A stretch of 64,000 nucleotides of DNA, from contig NZ_SMAF01000015.1 in assembly GCF_004343305.1 (NCBI RefSeq), positions 1 to 64,000 of the forward strand. The letters are read 5' to 3'. Of the stretch, positions 10,422 to 18,842 are shown piece by piece. Source of the stretch: Pseudofulvimonas gallinarii (GTDB lineage: Bacteria > Pseudomonadota > Gammaproteobacteria > Xanthomonadales > UBA2363). A program made the translations under genes and the position numbers. Numbering within the stretch: position 1 is the first letter of the stretch; each line of letters begins with the position of its first letter. The notes under the pieces are model-generated. The model was not told the DNA's origin, did not search any database, and saw only the letters and a list, made by a program, of their open reading frames with translations.

Positions 10422-12344
10422 TTACTTCTTGTCGTCGTCGCGCACTTCGGTGAACTCGGCATCGACGACGTCGTCCTGCTGGGCCGAGGCGGCGCCGGCG
10501 GCGCCGGCATCGCCACCACCGTGGGCAGCAGCCGCCGCCGCGGCCAGCGACTGCGCCGCCGTCTCCAGCGCGCCGATACGCGATTCGATCAGCGCCTGGT
10601 CGTCGCCCTTCATGGCCGACTCCAGGTCCGACAGCGCGCCCTCGATGCCCGCCATCTGCTCGCCCGGCACCTTGTCGCCGTGCTCCTTCAGCGCGCTGCG
10701 CGTCGCGTGCACCAGGCCGTCGGCCTTGTTGCGCGTCGCCACCAGCGCCTGGAACTTCTGGTCTTCCTCGCGGTGCGCTTCGGCGTCCTGGACCATCTGC
10801 TGGATCTCGGCCTCGGACAGGCCGGAACCGGCCTTGATCTCGATCTTCTGTTCCTTGCCGGTCTTCTTGTCCTTGGCCGACACGTGCAGGATGCCGTTGG
10901 CGTCGATGTCGAAGGTGACCTCGATCTGCGGCATGCCACGCGGCGCCGGATCGATGCCCGCCAGGTCGAACTTGGCCAGCGACTTGTTGTAGCGGGCCTG
11001 TTCACGCTCGCCCTGCAGGACATGCACGGTCACGGCGTTCTGGTTGTCCTCGGCGGTGGAGAACACCTGCGTGTTCTTGGTCGGGATGGTGGTGTTCTTC
11101 TCGATCAGCTTGGTGAACACGCCACCCAGCGTCTCGATGCCCAGCGACAGCGGCGTCACGTCCAGCAGCAGCACGTCCTTGACATCGCCGGACAGCACGC
11201 CGCCCTGGGTCGCGGCACCGACGGCCACGGCCTCGTCGGGATTGACGTCCTTTCGCGGCTCCTTGCCGAAGAACTGCGAGACCGCCTGCTGGACCTTCGG
11301 CATGCGGGTCTGGCCGCCGACCAGGATGACCTCGTCGATGTCGGAGACCTTCAGGCCGGCGTCGTTCAGCGCCGTCCGGCAGGGCCCCAGCGTGCGCTGC
11401 ACCAGCTCGTCGACCAGCGACTCCAGCTTGGCGCGCGTGACGCGGATGTTCAGGTGCTTCGGACCGGAGGCGTCGGCCGTGATGTACGGCAGGTTGACGT
11501 CGGTTTGCTGCGCGCTGGACAGCTCGATCTTGGCGCGCTCGGCAGCGTCCTTCAGGCGCTGCAGGGCGAGCGGATCGGTGCGCAGGTCGATGCCCTGCTC
11601 CTTCTTGAACTCGTCGACAAGGTAGTCGATCAGGCGGCTGTCGAAATCCTCGCCACCCAGGAAGGTATCGCCGTTGGTGGCCAGCACTTCGAACTGCTTC
11701 TCGCCGTCGATCTCGGCGATCTCGATCACCGACACGTCGAAGGTGCCGCCGCCCAGGTCATAGACCACGATCTTGCGGTCCTTGCCCAGCGACTTGTCGA
11801 GGCCGTAGGCCAGCGCCGCCGCCGTCGGCTCGTTGATGATGCGCTTGACGTCCAGGCCGGCGATTTTGCCCGCTTCCTTGGTCGCCTGGCGCTGCGAGTC
11901 GTTGAAGTACGCCGGCACGGTGATCACCGCCTCGGTGACCGGCTCGCCCAGGAAGTCCTCGGCGGTCTTCTTCATCTTCATCAGCACGTGCGCCGACACC
12001 TGCTGTGGCGCCAGCTTGCTGCCGTCGGCCTTCGCCACCCAGGCGTCGCCATTGTCGTGCTGGACGATGGAATACGGCACCAGGTCGATGTCCTTCTTGA
12101 CCTCGGCGTCGGTGAACTTGCGGCCGATGAGGCGCTTCACCGCGAAGAAGGTGTTCTTGGGATTGGTGACGGCCTGGCGCTTGGCCGGCTGACCGACCAG
12201 CACTTCACCATCCTTGCCGAAGGCCACCACCGACGGCGTCGTGCGATCGCCCTCGGCGTTCTCGATCACGCGCGCCTTGCCACCTTCAAGGATGGCCACG
12301 CACGAGTTGGTGGTGCCCAGGTCGATACCAATGATCTTGCCCAT
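10422..12344 (-). CDS. dnaK: Chaperone DnaK (Hsp70)
   Basis: 640 residues, the normal length. Starts [17 protein letters not shown] at 12344; the frame is open further upstream but no homology is seen there. The nucleotide-binding domain has the phosphate-1 motif GIDLGTTNS, the [12 protein letters not shown] motif and [10 protein letters not shown]. The C-terminal substrate domain ends in a Gly/Ala-rich linker and an acidic tail ([11 protein letters not shown]). It refolds proteins with DnaJ and GrpE. A near-consensus sigma-32 promoter lies between grpE and dnaK, so dnaK and dnaJ can be induced separately from hrcA-grpE. Confidence 0.99.
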   Translation of the reverse strand: MGKIIGIDLGTTNSCVAILEGGKARVIENAEGDRTTPSVVAFGKDGEVLVGQPAKRQAVTNPKNTFFAVKRLIGRKFTDAEVKKDIDLVPYSIVQHDNGDAWVAKADGSKLAPQQVSAHVLMKMKKTAEDFLGEPVTEAVITVPAYFNDSQRQATKEAGKIAGLDVKRIINEPTAAALAYGLDKSLGKDRKIVVYDLGGGTFDVSVIEIAEIDGEKQFEVLATNGDTFLGGEDFDSRLIDYLVDEFKKEQGIDLRTDPLALQRLKDAAERAKIELSSAQQTDVNLPYITADASGPKHLNIRVTRAKLESLVDELVQRTLGPCRTALNDAGLKVSDIDEVILVGGQTRMPKVQQAVSQFFGKEPRKDVNPDEAVAVGAATQGGVLSGDVKDVLLLDVTPLSLGIETLGGVFTKLIEKNTTIPTKNTQVFSTAEDNQNAVTVHVLQGEREQARYNKSLAKFDLAGIDPAPRGMPQIEVTFDIDANGILHVSAKDKKTGKEQKIEIKAGSGLSEAEIQQMVQDAEAHREEDQKFQALVATRNKADGLVHATRSALKEHGDKVPGEQMAGIEGALSDLESAMKGDDQALIESRIGALETAAQSLAAAAAAAHGGGDAGAAGAASAQQDDVVDAEFTEVRDDDKK

Positions 12345-12404
12345 GTGTCTGTTGCTCCGAATGTCGGGGCCGTTGCCGGCCGCAATGTCTCTGTCTGTCC
12401 CGGG

Positions 12405-12432
12405 AAATGGGGCGTCCGCAAGCCGTTTCAAG
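12405..12432 (-). promoter_or_regulatory. Sigma-32 heat-shock promoter of dnaK
   Basis: On the minus strand CTTGAAA (12426-12432), 13 nt, then CCCCATTT (12405-12412). This fits the RpoH consensus almost perfectly. Predicted transcription start is near 12398, giving a leader of about 55 nt before the dnaK ATG. Confidence 0.85.
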
Positions 12433-12457
12433 CGCCCGTCGCCGCTTCGTGCGGCGG

Positions 12458-12991
12458 TCAGTCGGCGCCCTTGGCGACGACGACCAGCGCCGGGCGCAGG
12501 ACGCGCTCGTGCAGGCGGTAACCCTTCTGCAGCACCGCGATCACGGTGTTCTCCGGATGCTCGGCGCTGGGCTGGGCGGAAATGGCCTGGTGTTCGGCCG
12601 GATCGAAGGCCTGGCCGGCCGGGTCGATCTGGGCCAGCCCGTGCTTTTCCAGCGCGCTGGCGAACTGCTTCATGGTCAGCTCCAGGCCCTCGCGGGCCGG
12701 ATCGTCGGCGCCGACCGCGGCCAGGCCCTGCTCAAGACTGTCGGCCACCGGCAGCAGGTCGCCGAGGATGCGCTCGCCGCCGAACTTGCGGGCCGCCTCC
12801 ATCTCGCGCATCAGCCGCTTGCGCAGGTTGTCCATCTCGGCACGCGTGCGCAGCACTTCCTCGCGCGCGGCCGCCAGCTGCTGCTCGATCTGTCCGAGCT
12901 CCTGCTCGGCGGCATCCAGGCTGGACTGGGCGTCCTGGTCTTCGAAGGATTCGTCGTGGTGCTGCTGGCTGTGGTTCATGTCGTCTTCCAT
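12458..12991 (-). CDS. grpE: Nucleotide exchange factor GrpE
   Basis: 177 residues from the ATG at 12991. Acidic N-terminus, a long coiled coil (about residues 25-80, with [21 protein letters not shown]), and a C-terminal beta domain containing [10 protein letters not shown] and [19 protein letters not shown], the family signature. It releases ADP from DnaK. A second ATG four codons in (12979) has a better Shine-Dalgarno (GGAAG) and could be the true start. A GC-rich 6-bp hairpin (12440-12456) follows the stop, before the dnaK promoter. Confidence 0.97.
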   Translation of the reverse strand: MEDDMNHSQQHHDESFEDQDAQSSLDAAEQELGQIEQQLAAAREEVLRTRAEMDNLRKRLMREMEAARKFGGERILGDLLPVADSLEQGLAAVGADDPAREGLELTMKQFASALEKHGLAQIDPAGQAFDPAEHQAISAQPSAEHPENTVIAVLQKGYRLHERVLRPALVVVAKGAD

Positions 12992-13057
12992 AGGTCTGGG
13001 CAGGACGTCGCCGTACCCGCCTCGGCCGGCAGCGCCCTGTTCGATGGTTGTCCTGTC

Positions 13058-14116
13058 TTATTGGGCCGGCCGGCCGCCATTCAAGACGCTGGAGAGCACC
13101 TGCGAGGCGGCCTGCACCATGGGAATGACGCGTTCATAGGCCATGCGGGTCGGTCCGATGACACCCAGCACGCCGAGGATGCGGCCCTCGCTGCCGTAGG
13201 GGGCGGCGATCAGGCTGCACTGGTCCAGCGGCCCGACACCGGATTCCTCGCCGATGAACAGGCGGACGCCACGGGCGTGGATGCAGCGGTCCATCAGCTG
13301 CAGCAGTTCCTGCTTGCGGTTGAAGGTATCGAAGAGGTTGCGCAGGCGCTCGACGTTCGCCAGCTCCTGCACCCCCATCAGGTTGGTCTGCCCGCTGAGG
13401 ACCACGTCCTCGCCGGTGGCCACGTCCAGGGCGGCGCCGGCGATCTCGACCGTCGTCTTCATGGTGGCGTTCATGGCCACGCGCGCCTCGTCCAGTTCGC
13501 TCAGCAGGCGCTGGCGGATCTGCGTCAGGCTGAGGCCGGCGTAGTGGGCGTTGAGGTAGTTGGCGACCTGCTCCAGTTCGGAGCGGCTGTACGGGCGGGC
13601 CGTCTCGATCACCCGGTTCTGCACCTCGTTGTCGGTGAACACCAGGATGACCAGCACGCGCTGTCCATCCAGCGGCACGAAATCGATGTGCCGGAAAGCG
13701 AACGCCTCGCGACGCGGCACGGTCACCAGGCCGACGAAGTGCGTCGCCGCCGACAGCAGGCCGGACACCGAATTCAGCAGGTCCTGGGTCCCGGCCGGCG
13801 AGCCCAGTTCGGAGCGCAGGCGCTCGATCTCGCGCTCGGCCAGCGGCTGCACTTCGAGCAGCGAATCCACGAACACGCGATAGCCCTGCGTGGTGGGGAT
13901 CCGGCCCGCCGAGGTATGCGGCGCCGCCACCAGCCCGATCTCCTCGAGGTCGGCCAGCACGTTGCGGATGGTCGCCGGGCTCACGTCCAGGCCGGACTGC
14001 TTGGCCAGCGTGCGCGACCCGACCGGCTGTCCATCGCGGATGTACTGGGCGATCAGGGCGCGAAGCAGCCGCCGCGAGCGGGAATCGAGCAGGTCGGACT
14101 GGGCGGGACGGGTCAT
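13058..14116 (-). CDS. hrcA: Heat-inducible transcription repressor HrcA
   Basis: 352 residues. An N-terminal winged-helix DNA-binding domain (to about residue 75, with SPATIRNVLADLEEIGLV and TSAGRIPTTQGYRVFVD) is followed by a GAF-like domain and the conserved tail GVIGPTRMAYERVIPMV. HrcA normally represses genes carrying the CIRCE operator and is kept active by GroEL. No CIRCE element is visible in front of this cluster, so its own operon seems to be run by sigma-32, and its operator targets are probably elsewhere (for example groESL). First gene of the cluster. Confidence 0.97.
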   Translation of the reverse strand: MTRPAQSDLLDSRSRRLLRALIAQYIRDGQPVGSRTLAKQSGLDVSPATIRNVLADLEEIGLVAAPHTSAGRIPTTQGYRVFVDSLLEVQPLAEREIERLRSELGSPAGTQDLLNSVSGLLSAATHFVGLVTVPRREAFAFRHIDFVPLDGQRVLVILVFTDNEVQNRVIETARPYSRSELEQVANYLNAHYAGLSLTQIRQRLLSELDEARVAMNATMKTTVEIAGAALDVATGEDVVLSGQTNLMGVQELANVERLRNLFDTFNRKQELLQLMDRCIHARGVRLFIGEESGVGPLDQCSLIAAPYGSEGRILGVLGVIGPTRMAYERVIPMVQAASQVLSSVLNGGRPAQ

Positions 14117-14144
14117 GCGCGGCTTCAGAGGGGTTCCGGGTCAA

Positions 14145-14173
14145 ATATGGTGCACCCGGGGGCGATTTCCAAG
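14145..14173 (-). promoter_or_regulatory. Sigma-32-like promoter of hrcA-grpE
   Basis: On the minus strand CTTGGAA (14167-14173), 14 nt, then CACCATAT (14145-14152), close to the RpoH consensus but with one mismatch in the -35 and one in the -10 core. It is 29 nt before the hrcA ATG, giving a very short leader. Confidence 0.65.
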
Positions 14174-14234
14174 CGTGCTCACCGGTTGAGACAGCCGCCG
14201 GCGCCAGAATGCATGGACCGGGCGCGCCCACCCT

Positions 14235-14240
14235 TACAAT
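14235..14240 (+). promoter_or_regulatory. -10 element of recN
   Basis: TACAAT ends 7 nt before the recN ATG at 14248, so initiation would fall on or next to the start codon and the transcript would be leaderless or nearly so. No convincing -35 hexamer or LexA box was seen. Confidence 0.45.
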
Positions 14241-14247
14241 GCCGGCC

Positions 14248-15981
14248 ATGCTGACCCAGCTTACCGTCCGCGACTTCGCCATCGTCGAAGCCGTTGAACT
14301 CACCCTTGGTGCCGGCCTGACCGTGGTCAGCGGCGAAACCGGTGCCGGCAAGTCCCTGCTGGTCGATGCGCTGCTGCTGCTGTCCGGCACGCGCGCCGAC
14401 AGCGGCGTCGTGCGCGCCGGCTGCGAGCGCGCTGAACTGGCCGCCGCCTTCGATCTCGCCGCCCTGCCGGCGGTGCGCGCCTGGCTGGCCGAGCGCGATC
14501 TCGATGACGACGACCAGTGCCTGTTGCGGCGAGTCATCCGCAGCGAAGGCGCCTCGCGGGCCTGGATCAATGGCCGTCCGGTGCCGGCGCAGACACTGGC
14601 GGAACTGGCAACGCAGCTGGTCGAGATCCACGGCCAGCACGAACACCAGGCGCTGCTCGACCGCGCCGCCCAGCTCGACCTGCTCGATCGCCACGGTGAC
14701 CATGGCACGGTGCTGGCGCAGGTCGCCCGGACGGCTGGGGCCTGGCGCGACCTCGAGCGCCAGCGCAAGGAACTCGCCCGCCAGGGTGGCAGCGATCCGC
14801 GCCACCTTGACCACCTGCGCCATGAACTGGCGGAGCTGCAGCGCCATGCGCTCGCCGCCGAGGCCCTGGCGGAGCTCGAACAGGAACATCACCGCCTGTC
14901 GCACCAGGGCGACACGCTGGCCGCCTGCGCCGACGCGCGACGCCTGCTCGACGACGAAGGCGCCGTACTCAGCCAGCTCGTGCGCGCCCGCCAGCAGCTG
15001 GAGAACGCCGCTGGCGGCGATCCCGGCCTGGGCGCCGTCATCGAACTGCTGGCCGCGGCGGAAGTGGAAGTGCGCGAATCGGTACAGGCACTGGACCGTC
15101 ATCTCGACGGTGCCGACCTCGATCCCGATCGCCTGGCCCAGATCGACGCGCAGCTGTCGCGCCTGCACGACCTGGCACGAAAGCACCGCGTCCCCGTGCC
15201 GCAACTGGCGGAACGTCGCGACGCCCTTGCGGAAGAACTGGCGTCCGCTGAAAACGCCGGTGAAGCCCTTGCACAACTGGACACGCGCCAGGCCGGGGCG
15301 CTGTCGTCGTGGCGCGAGGCGGCGGCGAGGCTGTCGCGCGCACGCCGGGACACGGCGGCACGCCTTTCGGCGCAGGTCACCGCGCTGATGGCCGAACTGG
15401 GCATGGCCGGCGGCGCATTCCGGATCGAACTGGACGACACCGGCGACGGCGTCCCCGATCCGATGGGCAGCGAACGCTGCGAGTTCCTGGTCAGCGCCAA
15501 TCCGGGCCAGCCGTTGCGCCCCTTGCGCAAGGTCGCGTCGGGCGGCGAGCTTTCCCGTATCGCGCTGGCGATCGAAGTGGCGGCGCTGGGCGACGACCCG
15601 GTGCCGACCATGGTGTTCGACGAAGTCGACAGCGGCGTCGGCGGCGCGGTCGCCGAGATCCTCGGGCAGAAGCTCCGTCGCCTGGGCGGCCATGCGCAGG
15701 TGCTGTGCGTGACCCATCTTCCGCAGGTGGCGGCGCAGGGCCATCGGCACATCCGTGTCCACAAGCAAGCGCAGGAAGGCCACACGCGGACGCAGCTCGA
15801 CCTGCTCGATGACGAAGCGCGGCTGCAGGAAATCGCGCGCATGCTCGGCGGCGTGGAACTGACCGAGGCCACGTATGCCCATGCCCGGCAGATGCTGGAA
15901 CGCGCGCGCCAGGAGGGCGGCGGCTGGTCCGCGCGGCGACGGATGCAATCGCCGACCCGCAAGGACACGTCGCCTACCTGA
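14248..15981 (+). CDS. recN: DNA repair ATPase RecN
   Basis: 577 residues (family about 550-560). SMC-like: Walker A GETGAGKSLLVDALLLL near residue 35, a long coiled-coil middle, and at the C-terminal end the ABC signature (ASGGELSRIALAIEV) and Walker B (PTMVFDEVDSGVGG), followed by CVTHLPQVA. It aids double-strand-break repair by organising DNA ends. Start is the ATG giving MLTQLTVRDFAIVEAVEL, the usual N-terminus; upstream in-frame codons are not conserved. The C-terminal 25 residues are basic and hydrophilic. Divergent from hrcA. Confidence 0.97.
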   Translation: MLTQLTVRDFAIVEAVELTLGAGLTVVSGETGAGKSLLVDALLLLSGTRADSGVVRAGCERAELAAAFDLAALPAVRAWLAERDLDDDDQCLLRRVIRSEGASRAWINGRPVPAQTLAELATQLVEIHGQHEHQALLDRAAQLDLLDRHGDHGTVLAQVARTAGAWRDLERQRKELARQGGSDPRHLDHLRHELAELQRHALAAEALAELEQEHHRLSHQGDTLAACADARRLLDDEGAVLSQLVRARQQLENAAGGDPGLGAVIELLAAAEVEVRESVQALDRHLDGADLDPDRLAQIDAQLSRLHDLARKHRVPVPQLAERRDALAEELASAENAGEALAQLDTRQAGALSSWREAAARLSRARRDTAARLSAQVTALMAELGMAGGAFRIELDDTGDGVPDPMGSERCEFLVSANPGQPLRPLRKVASGGELSRIALAIEVAALGDDPVPTMVFDEVDSGVGGAVAEILGQKLRRLGGHAQVLCVTHLPQVAAQGHRHIRVHKQAQEGHTRTQLDLLDDEARLQEIARMLGGVELTEATYAHARQMLERARQEGGGWSARRRMQSPTRKDTSPT

Positions 15982-16159
15982 CCGAAGTGCCTGCAACAGT
16001 CGCGTTGCGACGATGGCGCGGTCCACGGGCACCCAGTCCGCGGCATTGCGCCATACGGGTGGGCAGCAAGACCGCTCGAGCCGGCTGCCATGCATCGCAT
16101 GGCCGGCCGCAGTCGTTCTGCATGGGCTTCGACGGCCGGAATAGGACCGTCGAGCCCGT

Positions 16160-16933
16160 TCACCGGCAGATGCGCGCCGCACCCCGGTCGAAATGGAAAT
16201 GGTCGGCATGCGCCCGGTTGTAGTCCGGGCCCAGCACCGCATCGAAATAGTGGCAGGCGCCGTCGCGCAGCGCCCGCAGGAACCGGCTGTTCGCGTCCGG
16301 GTGATCCCCGTTGCTGGAAGGCACAACGCCCGGGAAGGATGCGCTGGCCCTGTCCGCTGGCGTCCAGTGCGCCAGCACGCGGATGCGACGTCCATCGGCG
16401 AGGACGAAGCCGGCGATATCCAGCGCATCCGCGGTCGCATGGCGGCTTCGTCGCCGCCCGTCTTCGCCGTAGAGATTGCGGCAGGCGTACGAGCCGAGGT
16501 GCTCCAGTTTCACCACCGGCGACGCCAGGTGTTCATCGGCCGCCGGTTGCATGACATGGCGTTCCCACAACGCCAGTGACAGCGCGGCCGGGCAACCCAG
16601 CGCGAACGCCTCGCCGACGTCGACGTTCATCCGCTCGATCCGGAACGCATGGGTGAATCCGCAGCCCGGCCCGGTGACCGCATCGGGCAATGACGTGGCA
16701 CGAAACCCGGAACGTGACAGCGCGGCACGGCACGCTTCCGGATCGCCCGAGGCACGCTGCAGCTTGAAGCGCGTCAGCAGGTTCGGTGTCGCCTCGATGT
16801 CCAGCGGCGCCCACGGGTTCCAGCGATCGGGGATCACCAGGTGACCACTGCGGAGCGCCCAGGCCAGCAACAGCAGGCAGAGCAGGAACAGCCAGCCGGA
16901 CAGGCTGCGGCGAGGCGGCGATGGCAGGACCAT
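16160..16933 (-). CDS. Extensin-like C-terminal domain protein, membrane anchored
   Basis: 257 residues. One N-terminal transmembrane helix (about 12-30) anchors the protein with the rest in the periplasm. The remainder matches the bacterial extensin-like C-terminal domain: CGFTHAFRIERM, a WE pair, SYACRNLYG, RRSRHATADALDIAGF and the ending GPDYNRAHADHFHFDRG. The conserved His/Asp residues suggest a metal-binding, peptidase-like site, but the biochemical role of this family is not settled. Several Cys may form disulfides. It stands alone between recN and a glutathione transferase gene, with no clear Shine-Dalgarno. Confidence 0.85.
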   Translation of the reverse strand: MVLPSPPRRSLSGWLFLLCLLLLAWALRSGHLVIPDRWNPWAPLDIEATPNLLTRFKLQRASGDPEACRAALSRSGFRATSLPDAVTGPGCGFTHAFRIERMNVDVGEAFALGCPAALSLALWERHVMQPAADEHLASPVVKLEHLGSYACRNLYGEDGRRRSRHATADALDIAGFVLADGRRIRVLAHWTPADRASASFPGVVPSSNGDHPDANSRFLRALRDGACHYFDAVLGPDYNRAHADHFHFDRGAARICR

Positions 16934-17002
16934 GCCGGCAGTGTGACGGGCCGGGCCTGAACCGGCCTGGCGCGGACCTTTGCAGGCGTGCGAGGCGCAG
17001 CG

Positions 17003-17638
17003 TCAGGTCCAGTCCGTCAAGCCTTCGCGACGGTAGACCTCGGCAAAGGACGGCAGCGCCTTCATCCGCTGGGCGTAGGCCTGCAGTACCGGCCAGCTGT
17101 CCGTCGGCCGTGGCATGTTGCGCGACCAGCGCATCAGCATCGTCAGCAGGAAATCGACGACGCAGCGTTGTTCGCCGAGCAGGAAAGGACCATGGACCTG
17201 CAGATGATCGGCCACGTGTTGCCAGGCCGCCTCGATATCGTTTCGCGCCTGCGCCTTCGCAGCCTCGACATGTTCGGGTCCTGCCGGCTCTTCGGGATAG
17301 AACCAGTCGCGATAGGCCGGCTGCAGCGTGTTGGCGCAGAAGAAGGCCCAGCGGTAAAAGCGGGCCCGTTCGGGCGAACCGGGAGCGGGTGCCAGGCCTG
17401 CGCGTGGATGCAGATCGGCCAGGTGCAGGATGATCGCCGCCGCTTCGGTCAGCACCTGGCCGTCGATGACCAGCGTCGGCACCCTGCCCTGCGGATTGAT
17501 CTGCAGGTAGGTCGGGGATTTCTGTTCGCGTTTCGCGAAGTCGAGCTGGCGCAGCTGGTGCGGCAGGTCCAGCTCGATCAGCAACCAGTGGACGACCAGG
17601 GAAGCGGTACTCGGCGAACCGTAGAGAACAATGGACAT
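17003..17638 (-). CDS. Glutathione S-transferase family protein
   Basis: 211 residues. N-terminal thioredoxin-fold domain (about 1-80) with MSIVLYGSPST, the cis-proline segment GRVPTLVIDG and the glutathione gamma-glutamyl site LTEAAAIILHLAD; then an all-helical C-terminal domain with the VVDFLLTMLMRW helix. The start at 17638 follows a strong GAGGAGG Shine-Dalgarno. It should conjugate or reduce small electrophiles with glutathione. Substrate unknown. Ser in the SPST loop is the probable activating residue. Confidence 0.92.
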   Translation of the reverse strand: MSIVLYGSPSTASLVVHWLLIELDLPHQLRQLDFAKREQKSPTYLQINPQGRVPTLVIDGQVLTEAAAIILHLADLHPRAGLAPAPGSPERARFYRWAFFCANTLQPAYRDWFYPEEPAGPEHVEAAKAQARNDIEAAWQHVADHLQVHGPFLLGEQRCVVDFLLTMLMRWSRNMPRPTDSWPVLQAYAQRMKALPSFAEVYRREGLTDWT

Positions 17639-17919
17639 GCTGGCCTCCTCGCGATGCCGCGGCAGTCTAGCGCGGCAAAGGTCCGGCGGCGGAACCGGCA
17701 TGGGCGAACGCACACTGCTTCCGCCACGGCGCACCCAAGCGGCCCCGCCGTGCGGCGCCCGTTTCAGCGCCACGCGACCGGAGCGTCCGGCACCGCTCCG
17801 GTCAACGGCGAAACGGATTGCCTGGCGTCGGTCAGGGGCGGGATACGCAATGCAGCACGCCGAACCGCCATCGGTATGCGAGGATCGTGAAACGAATCCA
17901 CGGGAAGGGAGATCCGGGA

Positions 17920-18789
17920 ATGCAATCGACGCTGCTGACGACGCTGCTCCTGCCGCTTGCGTTGGGAATCATCATGCTGGGCCTCGGCCTGGGTCTCGCC
18001 CTTGACGATTTCCGCCGCATCGCGCGCTATCCGCGGGCGGTCATCATCGGCCTGGTGTTGCAGATCGGCGTGTTGCCCTGGGCCGCCTTCGGACTTGCCC
18101 TGCTGCTGGACCTGCCGGCAGAGCTGGCTGTCGGTCTCATGCTGCTGGCGGCGTCGCCGGGCGGCGCCACCGCCAACATCTACAGCCATCTGGCACGCGG
18201 CGATGTCGCGCTCAACATCACGTTGACCGCGGTCAACAGCGTGCTCTGCCTGGTCACGCTGCCGGTCATCCTGGATCTGTCGCTGCGCTGGTTCCTCGGT
18301 GCCGGACAGTACATCCCGCCCCCGGTCGGGAAGATCATCGAGGTGGCGGCGATCATCCTGTTGCCCGTGGCGATCGGCATGGTCATCCGCGCCTGCGCAC
18401 CCGGCTTCGCCGTGCGCATGGAAAAACCGATCCGCCTGCTGTCTGTGCTGGTCCTGGTGCTGCTGATCGTTGCCACCGTCGTCCAGGCCCACCAGGCGCT
18501 GCTGGCCTACTTCGCCGCCATTGGCCTGGCCTGCCTGCTGTTCAATCTCGCCAGCATGGGCGTCGGCTATGCGGCGCCCCTTGCGATGAAGCTGCCGCGC
18601 CGGCAGGCCATCGCGATCGCCATGGAGATCGGCATCCATAACGGAACACTGGCGATCTTCATTGCGCTGAACGTGTTGCAGAACGCGACGATGTCCATCC
18701 CAGCCGCGGTCTACAGCCTGATGATGTTCTTCACCGCCGCCGTGTTCGCGGTCTGGCTGGTGCGCGGGCGGCGGTCTCCTGACAGCTGA
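17920..18789 (+). CDS. Bile acid:sodium symporter (BASS) family transporter
   Basis: 289 residues from ATG 17920 with AAGGGAG upstream. About nine to ten hydrophobic helices cover the length. Family marks include GLGLALDDFRRI, LLAASPGGATANIYSHLARGDVALNI (the crossover helix region) and AMEIGIHNGTLAIFIALN. Members move organic anions with sodium; bacterial substrates vary (pantoate, 2-keto acids, bile acids) and cannot be told here. Single gene followed by a good terminator shared with the converging propeller gene. Confidence 0.9.
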   Translation: MQSTLLTTLLLPLALGIIMLGLGLGLALDDFRRIARYPRAVIIGLVLQIGVLPWAAFGLALLLDLPAELAVGLMLLAASPGGATANIYSHLARGDVALNITLTAVNSVLCLVTLPVILDLSLRWFLGAGQYIPPPVGKIIEVAAIILLPVAIGMVIRACAPGFAVRMEKPIRLLSVLVLVLLIVATVVQAHQALLAYFAAIGLACLLFNLASMGVGYAAPLAMKLPRRQAIAIAMEIGIHNGTLAIFIALNVLQNATMSIPAAVYSLMMFFTAAVFAVWLVRGRRSPDS

Positions 18790-18799
18790 GCCAAACGGC

Positions 18800-18838
18800 G
18801 ACGGCATCCGCGGCAAGGGCCACGGATGCCGTCCTTTT
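18800..18838 (+). terminator. Terminator between BASS transporter and propeller gene
   Basis: Arms GACGGCATCCG (18800-18810) and CGGATGCCGTC (18823-18833) form a perfect 11-bp stem with a 12-nt loop, followed by CTTTT. It sits between convergent genes and may work in both directions. Confidence 0.8.
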
Positions 18839-18842
18839 CAGC

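Noticed and set aside
10269-12521. Long open frame opposite dnaK, and similar frames opposite fimV, hrcA, ftsK and sucCD
   Set aside because: All mirror well-identified genes on the other strand and arise from codon-position GC bias.
12345-14247. CIRCE operator search near hrcA, grpE and dnaK
   Set aside because: No TTAGCACTC/GAGTGCTAA dyad or close variant was seen in any of the gaps.
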